From JAKPAM01 sp047605425 (GTDB lineage: Bacteria; Pseudomonadota; Gammaproteobacteria; Burkholderiales; Burkholderiaceae_E): a stretch of 21,162 nt of DNA. This document shows, piece by piece, positions 14,068 through 20,240 of this stretch. The stretch spans positions 1 through 21,162 of the forward strand of contig JASGFT010000085.1 of assembly GCA_047605425.1 (NCBI GenBank), in the 5' to 3' direction. The translations under genes and the position numbers were made by a program. The notes under the pieces are model-generated. The model was not told the DNA's origin, made no database searches, and was given only the letters and a program-made list of their open reading frames with translations. Numbering within the stretch: the stretch's first letter is position 1; every line of letters begins with the position of its first letter.

Positions 14068-15306
14068 ATGTCGGCTACCAAGCCTTTGCAAGGCGTTCGA
14101 GTCCTCGACCTAACTGTCGCGCTGGCGGGGCCCTACGGGGCCTTGCTGCTCGGCGGCCTGGGGGCGGAGGTGATCCATATCGAGGCGCCCGGCGGCGGCG
14201 ATATCGCGCGCAACAATCCGCCCTACGTCGGCGAGGACGGTATCCATTTCGGCGTCCGGCACGAGCACGAGGTGTCGCTGACCATCCTCAACCGCGCGCG
14301 CAACAAGAAGAGCGTCACGCTCGATCTGAAATCGGAGCAGGGACGCGCGATCTTCATGGAGCTGGCGAAGCAATCCGACGTGGTCATCGAGAACGCCAGC
14401 GAGGGCGCCATGGCGCGCCTGGGCGTGGACTACGAAAGCGTGCGCAAGGCCAATCCCGCGATCATCTACGCGTCGATCAAGGCCTTCGGCGAGCCCAGTC
14501 CTTATCCGCAACTCAAGGGCATGGACATCATCGTGCAGGCGGTTTCGGGCATCATGGACGTGACCGGCTACCCGGATGGCCCGCCCACCCGCAGCGGCTT
14601 GCCGATGGCCGACATGATCGCGCCGCTCTATGCCGTCAACGGCATTCTTTCGGCGCTGATCCATCGCGGCAAGACCGGTAAGGGGCAACTGGTGCAGGTG
14701 TCGATGCTGGACTGCCTGGCTTCGATGGTGGCCGAAGAGCATTTCGACGTGTTCCTCGCCCATGGCTATCCGAAGCGTTCGGGCAACTTCCAGGACCGGC
14801 TGGTGCCTTTCGGCGTCTATGCCACGCGCGACGGTTACGTGGCCATGGTGGCCTTCCAGCCCGCCTGGTTCAAGAACCTGATGGAAGCGCTGGGCCGACC
14901 CGAGATGGTCTCTGATCCGCGCTATGCCACGCGCGGCCCGCGGATGAAGTACGCCGCGGAGATCAACGCCATCATCGGGGAGTGGACGCAGCGGCACACG
15001 ACGGCGGAAGTCATCCACGAGTTGCAGGAAAAGCGCGGCGTGCCCGCCGCGCCGGTGCGTTCGCCGCTCGAAGTGCTGAACGATCCGGTGCTGCGCGAGC
15101 GCGGTGCCGTGGTCAAGCTCGAGCATCCGACCCTGGCGAACATCGAAGCCACCGGCATGGGCATGCCGATCAAATTCTCCGAGACGCCGGTGCAGTTCGA
15201 TCAGCCCGCGCAGGCGCTGGGCGCGTCCAACGACGAGATCTATCGCGATCTGCTGAAGCTGCCGGAAGACCGCTTGCAGCAACTGCGCGATCAGGGGGTG
15301 ATCTGA
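14068..15306 (+). CDS. CaiB/BaiF family III CoA-transferase
   Basis: A 412-residue family III CoA-transferase. It shows LQGVRVLDLTVALAGPYGALLLGGLGAEVIHIEAPGGGD, the block KKSVTLDLKSEQGRAIF, a substrate loop IKAFGEPSPYP, and GMDIIVQAVSGIMDVTGYPDGPPTRSG with the presumed catalytic aspartate at residue 153. The C-terminal domain carries AEVIHELQEKRGVPAAPVRSPLEVLNDP and LGASNDEIYRDLLKLPEDRLQQLRDQGVI. The ATG at 14068 is preceded by CGGAGA; the GTG at 14044 would add residues without family character. It follows a 156-base gap after the dehydrogenase and is separated by two bases from the racemase. The likely role is to make the CoA ester of the imported acid from a donor such as succinyl-CoA (inference). 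Confidence 0.92.
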   Translation: MSATKPLQGVRVLDLTVALAGPYGALLLGGLGAEVIHIEAPGGGDIARNNPPYVGEDGIHFGVRHEHEVSLTILNRARNKKSVTLDLKSEQGRAIFMELAKQSDVVIENASEGAMARLGVDYESVRKANPAIIYASIKAFGEPSPYPQLKGMDIIVQAVSGIMDVTGYPDGPPTRSGLPMADMIAPLYAVNGILSALIHRGKTGKGQLVQVSMLDCLASMVAEEHFDVFLAHGYPKRSGNFQDRLVPFGVYATRDGYVAMVAFQPAWFKNLMEALGRPEMVSDPRYATRGPRMKYAAEINAIIGEWTQRHTTAEVIHELQEKRGVPAAPVRSPLEVLNDPVLRERGAVVKLEHPTLANIEATGMGMPIKFSETPVQFDQPAQALGASNDEIYRDLLKLPEDRLQQLRDQGVI

Positions 15307-15308
15307 CC

Positions 15309-16475
15309 ATGGGTGCCGCACCGTCCCGTTCCGGCCCGCTCGCGGGCGTCAAGGTGGTGGAACTCGCCGGCATCGGCCCCGGGCCGCTGGCCGCGATGCT
15401 GCTCGCCGATCTGGGCGCGACCGTGATCCGCGTCGATCGCAAAGTGCCGTCGGGCCTGGGCGCGCCGCGCCCAGTCCGCTTCGACCTCGGGCTGCGCAAC
15501 CGCAAGTCCATCCGTGTCGACCTGAAGGACCCCGCCGCCATCGAACTGGTCATGGAACTGATAGGCCAGGCCGACGCGCTGATCGAAGGGTTTCGTCCCG
15601 GCGTGATGGAGCGTCTGGGCCTGGGGCCGGACGCCTGCCAGGCGCGCAATCCGCGCCTGGTGTATGGCCGCGTCACCGGCTGGGGCCAGGACGGTCCGCT
15701 GGCCCAAGTGGCTGGCCATGACATCAACTACCTGTCCATCACCGGTGCCCTGCATATGATGGGCCGCGCGGGCCAGGCGCCTACGCCGCCGCTCAACGTG
15801 CTGGGCGACTATGCCGGCGGCTCGCTGTACCTGGCCTTCGGCCTGCTCGCGGGCATCCTGCAGGCGCGCGGCTCCGGCAAGGGGCAGGTGGTCGATGCAG
15901 CGATGGTCGATGGCGTGACGTCGATCATCACGGTGATCCTCGGCATGCACGGAGCCGGCATGCTGGGCAAGGAGCGCGGCACCAACCTGCTCGATACCGG
16001 TGCGCCGTTCTACGAGGTGTACGCCTGCGCCGACGGCAAGTACGTCAGCGTCGGGCCGATCGAAGGCAAGTTCTACCGGCAACTGCTCGAGAAGCTCGGG
16101 CTGCAGGGCCATCCGCTGCTGCAAGAGCAGATGGACCGCGCCGTCTGGCCGCAAGCCAAGGAAGTGCTGGCCGCGAAGTTCAAGGAGCGCACGCGCGACG
16201 AATGGACGCGGCTGCTGGCGCATCTGGACGTGTGCTTTGCGCCGGTGCTCGATTTCGACGAGGCGGCGCATCACCCGCACATCAAGGCGCGCGGCACGCT
16301 CATCGAGATCGATGGCGTCACCCATCCCGCGCCGGGGCCGCGCTTCTCGCTCACGCCCGCCGCGCGACCCGAGCCGCCCGCGCCGCTCGATACCGACAAC
16401 GCCATCGCCGCGCTCGAGGACTGGCTGCCCGAGGCACGCGTGCAGGCCTACCGTTCACAAGACACCTTCATTTGA
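15309..16475 (+). CDS. Alpha-methylacyl-CoA racemase-like protein
   Basis: A 388-residue member of the CaiB superfamily that looks like an alpha-methylacyl-CoA racemase rather than a CoA-transferase. Such racemases invert the 2-methyl centre by proton exchange. The active-site layout known from the mycobacterial enzyme (His, Asp, Glu) is visible: GWGQDGPLAQVAGHDINYLS with H137/D138, NVLGDYAGGSL with D167, and GAPFYEVYACADGKYVSVG with E236. The start is ELAGIGPGPLAAMLLADLGATVIRVDR, typical of racemases. The ATG lies two bases after the stop of the CoA-transferase, so translation is coupled. Its presence argues that the operon's substrate has a 2-methyl stereocentre and that both epimers are funnelled to a stereospecific dehydrogenase (inference). 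Confidence 0.9.
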   Translation: MGAAPSRSGPLAGVKVVELAGIGPGPLAAMLLADLGATVIRVDRKVPSGLGAPRPVRFDLGLRNRKSIRVDLKDPAAIELVMELIGQADALIEGFRPGVMERLGLGPDACQARNPRLVYGRVTGWGQDGPLAQVAGHDINYLSITGALHMMGRAGQAPTPPLNVLGDYAGGSLYLAFGLLAGILQARGSGKGQVVDAAMVDGVTSIITVILGMHGAGMLGKERGTNLLDTGAPFYEVYACADGKYVSVGPIEGKFYRQLLEKLGLQGHPLLQEQMDRAVWPQAKEVLAAKFKERTRDEWTRLLAHLDVCFAPVLDFDEAAHHPHIKARGTLIEIDGVTHPAPGPRFSLTPAARPEPPAPLDTDNAIAALEDWLPEARVQAYRSQDTFI

Positions 16476-16502
16476 TCGTCGAGAATCTGGAGAGACAGCG
16501 AG

Positions 16503-17471
16503 ATGTTCAGACGCACTTTCGGCATCGTGATAGCAGTGCTGGCCCCGGGATTGTCTGCTCCCGGTTTCGCAGCGGATTTCCCCGACGGCAAGCCGATCCG
16601 CATCTTCGTGGCCACCGGCGCGGGCTCGGGGTCGGACCTGACCGCGCGCCAGATTGCTCCCGGCCTCGCGAAGGACCTGAATACGCCCGTCGTCGTCGAT
16701 AACAAGACCGGTGCGGCCGGCGTGATCGGCACCGACTTCGTCGCCAAGTCGCCGCCCGACGGCCACACCCTGCTGAGCACCTATGCGCAGCACTACACCA
16801 ATCAGCTCGTCCAGAAGACGCCTTATGATGCGGTGAAGGACTTCGAGCCCATCGCGCGCATCGCCAGCTCGGCACTGGTGATTTCGGTGGCGGCCGATTC
16901 ACCGTACAAGACGCTCGGCGACGTGGTGGCAGCGGCTAAGAAACCGGGCAGCACGCTTTCCTATGGCTCATCGGGTAATGGCACGACCTCTCATCTGGCC
17001 GCGGCCTTGTTCACCCACATGGCTGGCATCCAACTGAACCACGTCCCCTATAAGGCACCGGGGCAGGTCGCGCTCGATGCGGCGGCCGGACAGATCGACC
17101 TGAGCTTCAACGGCGTGTCCACGGTGCTGCCGCTGATCCGCAGCGGCCGCCTGCGGGCTCTGGCCGTGACTACGGCCCAGCGTTCGCAGAGCCTGCCCGA
17201 TGTGCCGACGGTGGCGGAGCTCGGCTTTGCCGGCTACGAGGCGGCATCGCCGGTCTGGATCTTCGCGCCGCGCGGTACACCGCAGGCCATCGTCGACAAG
17301 CTGTCCGAGGCCGTCGTGCGCCAGGCCCAGTCGCCGGGCTTCAAGGCGCTGTGCCTGGAGCAAGGTCTGGAAGTGGATGTCCAGAACGCCGCGACGGCCA
17401 AGGCTGCGGGGCCCGGAGAGCTCGACAAGTGGCGCAAGCTGATGAGCGTGGCCGGCGTCAAGGCCGACTGA
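16503..17471 (+). CDS. Bug-family (TctC-like) periplasmic solute-binding protein
   Basis: A 322-residue Bug protein. Residues 1-24 form a signal peptide (MFRRTFGIVIAVLAPGLSAP, then GFA-A as the cleavage site). The mature protein shows PIRIFVATGAGSGSDLTAR, VVVDNKTGAAGVIGTDFVAKSPPDGHTLL, SYGSSGNGTTSHLAAALF and HVPYKAPGQVALDAAAGQIDL, all typical of the family. It starts 27 bases after the racemase stop with GGAGA nine bases upstream and is the last gene of the operon. It would bind the pathway's substrate in the periplasm. No cognate membrane permease is encoded in the window, so transport probably relies on a permease elsewhere, or the protein acts as a sensor (inference). Confidence 0.92.
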   Translation: MFRRTFGIVIAVLAPGLSAPGFAADFPDGKPIRIFVATGAGSGSDLTARQIAPGLAKDLNTPVVVDNKTGAAGVIGTDFVAKSPPDGHTLLSTYAQHYTNQLVQKTPYDAVKDFEPIARIASSALVISVAADSPYKTLGDVVAAAKKPGSTLSYGSSGNGTTSHLAAALFTHMAGIQLNHVPYKAPGQVALDAAAGQIDLSFNGVSTVLPLIRSGRLRALAVTTAQRSQSLPDVPTVAELGFAGYEAASPVWIFAPRGTPQAIVDKLSEAVVRQAQSPGFKALCLEQGLEVDVQNAATAKAAGPGELDKWRKLMSVAGVKAD

Positions 17472-17489
17472 GCGCCGACTGATGATACG

Positions 17490-17516
17490 CAATACAGCCT
17501 TGCCGCTGCCGTATTG
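17490..17516. terminator. Weak inverted repeat after the operon
   Basis: CAATAC (17490-17495) faces GTATTG (17511-17516), 19 bases after the final Bug gene. The 15-base loop and lack of a T-tract make it a poor intrinsic terminator, but it is the only dyad I see at the operon's end. Confidence 0.3.
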
Positions 17517-17611
17517 ATCTTGATCTACAGCGAGAATGCGCGGTGACTCGTCCGGAACTTCAACCTGGACGCACCGAGCGGCACACGAGAAGAAGGGAAC
17601 GAGGCGATCAG

Positions 17612-17622
17612 AGTACGGAACA
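17612..17622. promoter_or_regulatory. Copy of shared motif AGTACGGAACA before MFS remnant
   Basis: This is identical over 11 bases to the right arm of the inverted repeat at 2413-2452 and lies about 90 bases before the readable part of the MFS remnant. The stretch from 17472 to 17700 holds nothing else I can assign apart from the weak dyad at 17490. Confidence 0.45.
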
Positions 17623-17700
17623 GGCTCTCGCTATTTCTGGACCGCCTCGTCGCCGCGATTCTAAACTCCGCTGATAAATCGGCCGAGGCTCTCCTCATCG

Positions 17701-18258
17701 CGGCCGATCAAAAGACGTGGCCGCAACTTCATCTTCACCGCCGTGGTGTTCTGTGTGCAAGTGCTGACCTACGGCCCGAACACATGGCTGCCGAGCATGA
17801 CGGCCGACATGGGATTCGTCGGCATGCAGGGCGCCTGGGCGCTGATGCTGCTGCAAATCGGTGCCGGCGTCGGCACGTACATCGGTTCCCGGCTCGCCGA
17901 TCGCGGCAGCCCGATCCGCACGATCGTGCCGTACTTCGTGTTCGGCGCCGTGTCGTTTACCGCGTTGGCCTTCGGCTCCATGCTCGGCGTCGTTGGCATC
18001 TCCATCGCCTCCTTCTTCACCGGCTTCAGCATCGCCGGCCCGGGCTCCATGATGTATGGGGTCATCGCCAGCCATTACCCGGTCTCGAGTCGCGGGTCGG
18101 CGATCGGCTTCTGCGTCGGTGTCTCGCGCTTCGGGGCCATCCTCGGCCCGCAGATCGGCGCCTTCTTCACCAGTCCGCGGCCCTCGCCGCACGTGCATCG
18201 CGCGGCGCCAGTGTCCACCGGCTGCCGATCGGAGCGCGCATCCAGGAATGGTTCGTAA
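17701..18258 (+). pseudogene. MFS transporter remnant, C-terminal half
   Basis: This open segment encodes the second half of a major facilitator transporter of the aromatic-acid/H+ symporter type. The predicted helices from 7 onward are readable: NFIFTAVVFCVQVLTYGPNTWLPSM, LMLLQIGAGVGTYIGSRLADRGS with the conserved loop, IVPYFVFGAVSFTALAFGSMLGVVGI, SMMYGVIASHYPVSSRGSAIGFCVGVSRFGAILGPQIGAFFTS. The N-terminal half is missing, with an in-frame TAA at 17662-17664 and no ribosome site. After FFTS the sequence loses transporter character, so the last helix is also destroyed. It is the relative of the remnant at 2531, but degraded differently. It presumably once carried a substrate of the adjacent operons. 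Confidence 0.82.
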
Positions 18259-18276
18259 CACTCACGAGGTCAGAGC

Positions 18277-18705
18277 ATGAGCATCCCCACCGAGCTCCCG
18301 GACGCCCGGGCAGCGCTCGAGCAGGTCGTGGCCGCTTGGAACCAGGCCGGCAGCACCTGGAACGCAGCCGGCCTGGCCGCGACCTATGCCGAAGATGGCC
18401 TGCTGTTCGGCGGCCGCCCCGGCCATGCGGTGGGCCGTGCGGCCATCCAGGGGTATTTCGCGTCGTACGACGGCGTGATCCTGGCCGGCGCGATGCAGAT
18501 GCAGGACACCGAGTTTCGTACGCTGGCGAGCGATTGCGTGCTGGCCCAGGGCATGGTCGATTTCAGGTTCACGCTGGCCGGCGACGAGCAGACCCGCTCG
18601 ACCTTGCGGGCCACGCTGGTGTTGCGGCGCGAGGCCGACCGCTGGCGCATCGTCGAGCATCATTTCTCTCCCGTCCCTGCCGCGCCTCCGCTGGGCAAGG
18701 ATTGA
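18277..18705 (+). CDS. SnoaL-like/NTF2-fold small protein
   Basis: A 142-residue single-domain protein of the SnoaL/DUF4440-type NTF2 fold. The pattern is characteristic: an N-terminal helix pair (ARAALEQVVAAWNQAGSTWNAAGLAATYAEDGLLFGGRPGHAVGRAAIQGYF) followed by curved beta-strands (VLAQGMVDFRFTLAGDEQTRSTLRATLVLRREADRWRIVEHHFSPVP). Family members range from small isomerases and hydratases to non-catalytic binding proteins, so no reaction is assigned. The frame is intact between two wrecked genes, and a modest GAGG lies before the ATG. It may be a survivor of an operon whose transporter and crotonase were lost. Confidence 0.82.
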   Translation: MSIPTELPDARAALEQVVAAWNQAGSTWNAAGLAATYAEDGLLFGGRPGHAVGRAAIQGYFASYDGVILAGAMQMQDTEFRTLASDCVLAQGMVDFRFTLAGDEQTRSTLRATLVLRREADRWRIVEHHFSPVPAAPPLGKD

Positions 18706-18897
18706 CCGATTTGCAACCGGCCTCTCGAATATTCGCTGATCACCTCGGGCGAGGGCACCGATCGGTTCCGTCACGCGCTGATGGAACAGGCCCGGCAGCA
18801 CCCGGAACTGGATGCCGACTACGCCGACGCGGCGCACCCGGTCAATGGCTATCGCACCGATCGGGCCGGCGTGGACGAGATCCTGCGTCTGTTCTGA
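18706..18897 (+). pseudogene. 3' end of an unidentified gene
   Basis: Directly after the SnoaL-like stop a frame reads PLEYSLITSGEGTDRFRHAL, continues with ARQHPELDADYADAAHPVNG and ends in DEILRLF and TGA. It has no start codon or ribosome site at its left end, yet it has the look of a genuine protein C-terminus. It could be the tail of an enzyme lost by deletion. I do not recognise the family. It ends 13 bases before the start of the broken crotonase. Confidence 0.4.
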
Positions 18898-18910
18898 AAG
18901 GAAAGGCTTC

Positions 18911-19160
18911 ATGTCATCGTTCATCGACGATCCCGCTCCCCAGGTGCGCCGCCCCACCTTGAGCCGCCCCGAGCGGATGAACGCGCTCGACGGTCCGACG
19001 CTGCAGGCGCTCCACGACGCGGTACGCGACTGCGCTGCGTCGGGCAGCGAAGCCTAGGTGCTCGTGATCCGAGGCAGTGGCCGCGCCTTCTGCGCCGGCA
19101 ACGACCTCAAGTGGCTGGCCAGTGGCGTGCTCGCCGACCGCGCGGTCCACATGCGTCATC
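18911..19160 (+). pseudogene. Broken crotonase (enoyl-CoA hydratase family) gene
   Basis: The gene starts with a good ribosome site (AAAGGAAAGG) and ATG, and reads LSRPERMNALDGPTLQALHDAVRDC. An in-frame TAG at 19055-19057 interrupts it after GSEA. Beyond the stop the frame continues as VLVIRGSGRAFCAGNDLKWLASGVLADRAVHMRHQD, which contains the first oxyanion-hole motif of crotonases. The homology ends exactly where the insertion-sequence remnant begins, so the C-terminal two thirds are gone. The nonsense codon and the truncation are independent lesions. It is not a copy of the crotonase at 8978; the sequences differ throughout. Confidence 0.85.
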
Positions 19161-19468
19161 AGGACCATCCCTTTCAAGGTCTTTTTCCCGCAGCCTGCTC
19201 GAGCACGCGGGCGGTGGAGACATGGGCTCGGGCAACACTGCCGTCGACATAGCCCTTAGCCTGTGCGGACTTGGGTTTTCGCTTGGAGGTGGCCAGTTGC
19301 TTGGGGCTCATGCGAGCGGCCAGAACCAGCAGGTGCCGGGCCAGTTGGCCCGGGTCGTGCTCAGTGGGTGACAACTGCGCGGCGGGCAGCATGCGCAGCA
19401 TCGGCCCGTAATCGTGGAATCAGCAGCTTGAATCAGCAAGCTCGAAAGACCTTGAAAGGGATGGTTCT
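19161..19468. mobile_element. 308-bp insertion-sequence remnant with intact terminal inverted repeats
   Basis: Both ends carry the same 24-base inverted repeat with one mismatch: left arm 19161-19184, right arm 19445-19468 (core CCATCCCTTTCAAGGTC). Inside, on the minus strand, about 75 codons (19174-19401) look like a transposase C-terminus (ARMSPKQLATSKRKPKSAQA, then KGYVDGSVARAHVS); their stop lies inside the left repeat, as in many insertion sequences. The rest of the transposase is missing, so the element could move only if a full copy supplied transposase. No clear target duplication is visible. The left end truncates a crotonase gene, and the right end touches the stop codon of the IclR gene. 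The family was not determined. Confidence 0.75.
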
Positions 19469-20118
19469 TAAACCGGCGCGGCGGCGAGGATCCGCGCGAT
19501 CGTCTGCGCCGACCGGCGCAGCGCCGGGACGATGTCCGACGCCCGTCGCGCGGCCGGAGCCTCGGACGGCGACGTCGAGATCCCCAGCGACAGGCGACGC
19601 GCCGGCGACAGGCCGGCGATCGGCACGGCGAGCGAGACCTGGTTGCTGTCCGGGTAGGCCAGCTCGGCCCAGCGGTCGTCATCGATCGACAGCGCCTGGC
19701 CGAGCGCGCTGCTGGCCGGCAGCACGCTGCCGACGCGCAGGTTCATGACGACGAGGCGGCGGCGTTCGGCGGCGGCCATCGCGCGGCCGATGATGATGAC
19801 ACCGTCCGGATGCGCCTCGCCGAGATTGGCCGTGCCGGACCAGGCGTCGGCCAGCCGCGTCAGTTGCTCCTGGATGACCTCGTTGACGCCCAGGCTTTCG
19901 AGCGCGGCGAAGCCGATCTCGAACACCTGCGGCGTCAGCCGCCAGCGATTGCCGTCGCGTGCCGCGTAGCCTTCCTCCTCGAGCGTCGTCAGCAGGCGCA
20001 GCACGGTCGGATGCGGCAGCTCGACCGCGCGCGACAGCTCGGCGAGCGTTGGCCGCCCGCGGGTCCGAAACGCGCGCAGTATCGATAGACAGCGCTGGAT
20101 CGATCGATTATTCTTCAT
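19468..20118 (-). CDS. IclR-family transcriptional regulator
   Basis: A 216-residue IclR-type regulator. Residues 1-65 are the winged helix-turn-helix (SIQRCLSILRAFRTRGRPTLAELSRAVELPHPTVLRLLTTLEEEGYAARDGNRWRLTP). The remainder is the effector domain, including GEAHPDGVIIIGRAM and SLAVPIAGL. It is shorter than the usual 250 or so residues: the stretch between ALGQALSI and VSLAVPI is only about 20 residues, some 30 less than I expect, so the sensing domain is compact or internally deleted. I prefer the ATG at 20118; a GTG at 20124 is also in frame. The TAA stop overlaps the last base of the insertion remnant. The gene is divergent from the dioxygenase, and paired dyads lie between them, suggesting it controls both. 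Confidence 0.88.
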   Translation of the reverse strand: MKNNRSIQRCLSILRAFRTRGRPTLAELSRAVELPHPTVLRLLTTLEEEGYAARDGNRWRLTPQVFEIGFAALESLGVNEVIQEQLTRLADAWSGTANLGEAHPDGVIIIGRAMAAAERRRLVVMNLRVGSVLPASSALGQALSIDDDRWAELAYPDSNQVSLAVPIAGLSPARRLSLGISTSPSEAPAARRASDIVPALRRSAQTIARILAAAPV

Positions 20119-20153
20119 GTTCACTGAATGGACATTATGTTCAATAGGTGAAC
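20119..20153. promoter_or_regulatory. Paired 15-bp dyads, putative IclR operator
   Basis: GTTCACTGAATGGAC (20119-20133) and GTTCAATAGGTGAAC (20139-20153) share the pattern GTTCA-N5-TGRAC. The second is perfect in its arms, the first has one mismatch. They start exactly 20 bases apart, about two helical turns, which suits two dimers on one DNA face. The first touches the IclR start codon, so autorepression is likely. Binding by the adjacent IclR protein is inferred. Confidence 0.6.
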
Positions 20154-20193
20154 GGTTTAAGCATAACCGATGCCGTTTGCGAAGACAAGCGAG

Positions 20194-20221
20194 GATCGGC
20201 GATCGGCGATCGCCGATCGTC
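20194..20221. repeat. Four tandem heptamers forming a perfect 18-bp palindrome in the dioxygenase leader
   Basis: GATCGGC, GATCGGC, GATCGCC and GATCGTC follow one another. Bases 20201-20218 (GATCGGCGATCGCCGATC) are a perfect palindrome. The array ends five bases before the AAGGAG ribosome site of the dioxygenase, so a hairpin in the mRNA could affect translation. A protein-binding role is equally possible. Confidence 0.5.
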
Positions 20222-20240
20222 GAACAAGGAGCACGAGAAC

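Noticed and set aside
12895..14091. 398-codon minus-strand frame opposite the second dehydrogenase
   Set aside because: It is a shadow frame overlapping a gene with full family motifs and a ribosome site.
15309..16475. Calling the gene a third CoA-transferase
   Set aside because: The AGHDINY, GDYAGG and FYEVY motifs match the His/Asp/Glu arrangement of alpha-methylacyl-CoA racemases better.
17784..18962. 392-codon plus-strand frame through the MFS remnant, SnoaL gene and crotonase fragment
   Set aside because: It is out of frame with all three recognisable coding segments and has histidine/arginine-rich shadow composition.
19263..19748. Plus-strand frame across the element and iclR
   Set aside because: It crosses the inverted repeat and is antisense to iclR, with no domain; it is a shadow.
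20148..20240. N-terminal extension of the dioxygenase from the GTG at 20148
   Set aside because: It would translate the operator dyad and the heptamer array; AAGGAG nine bases before the ATG at 20241 gives a normal family start.
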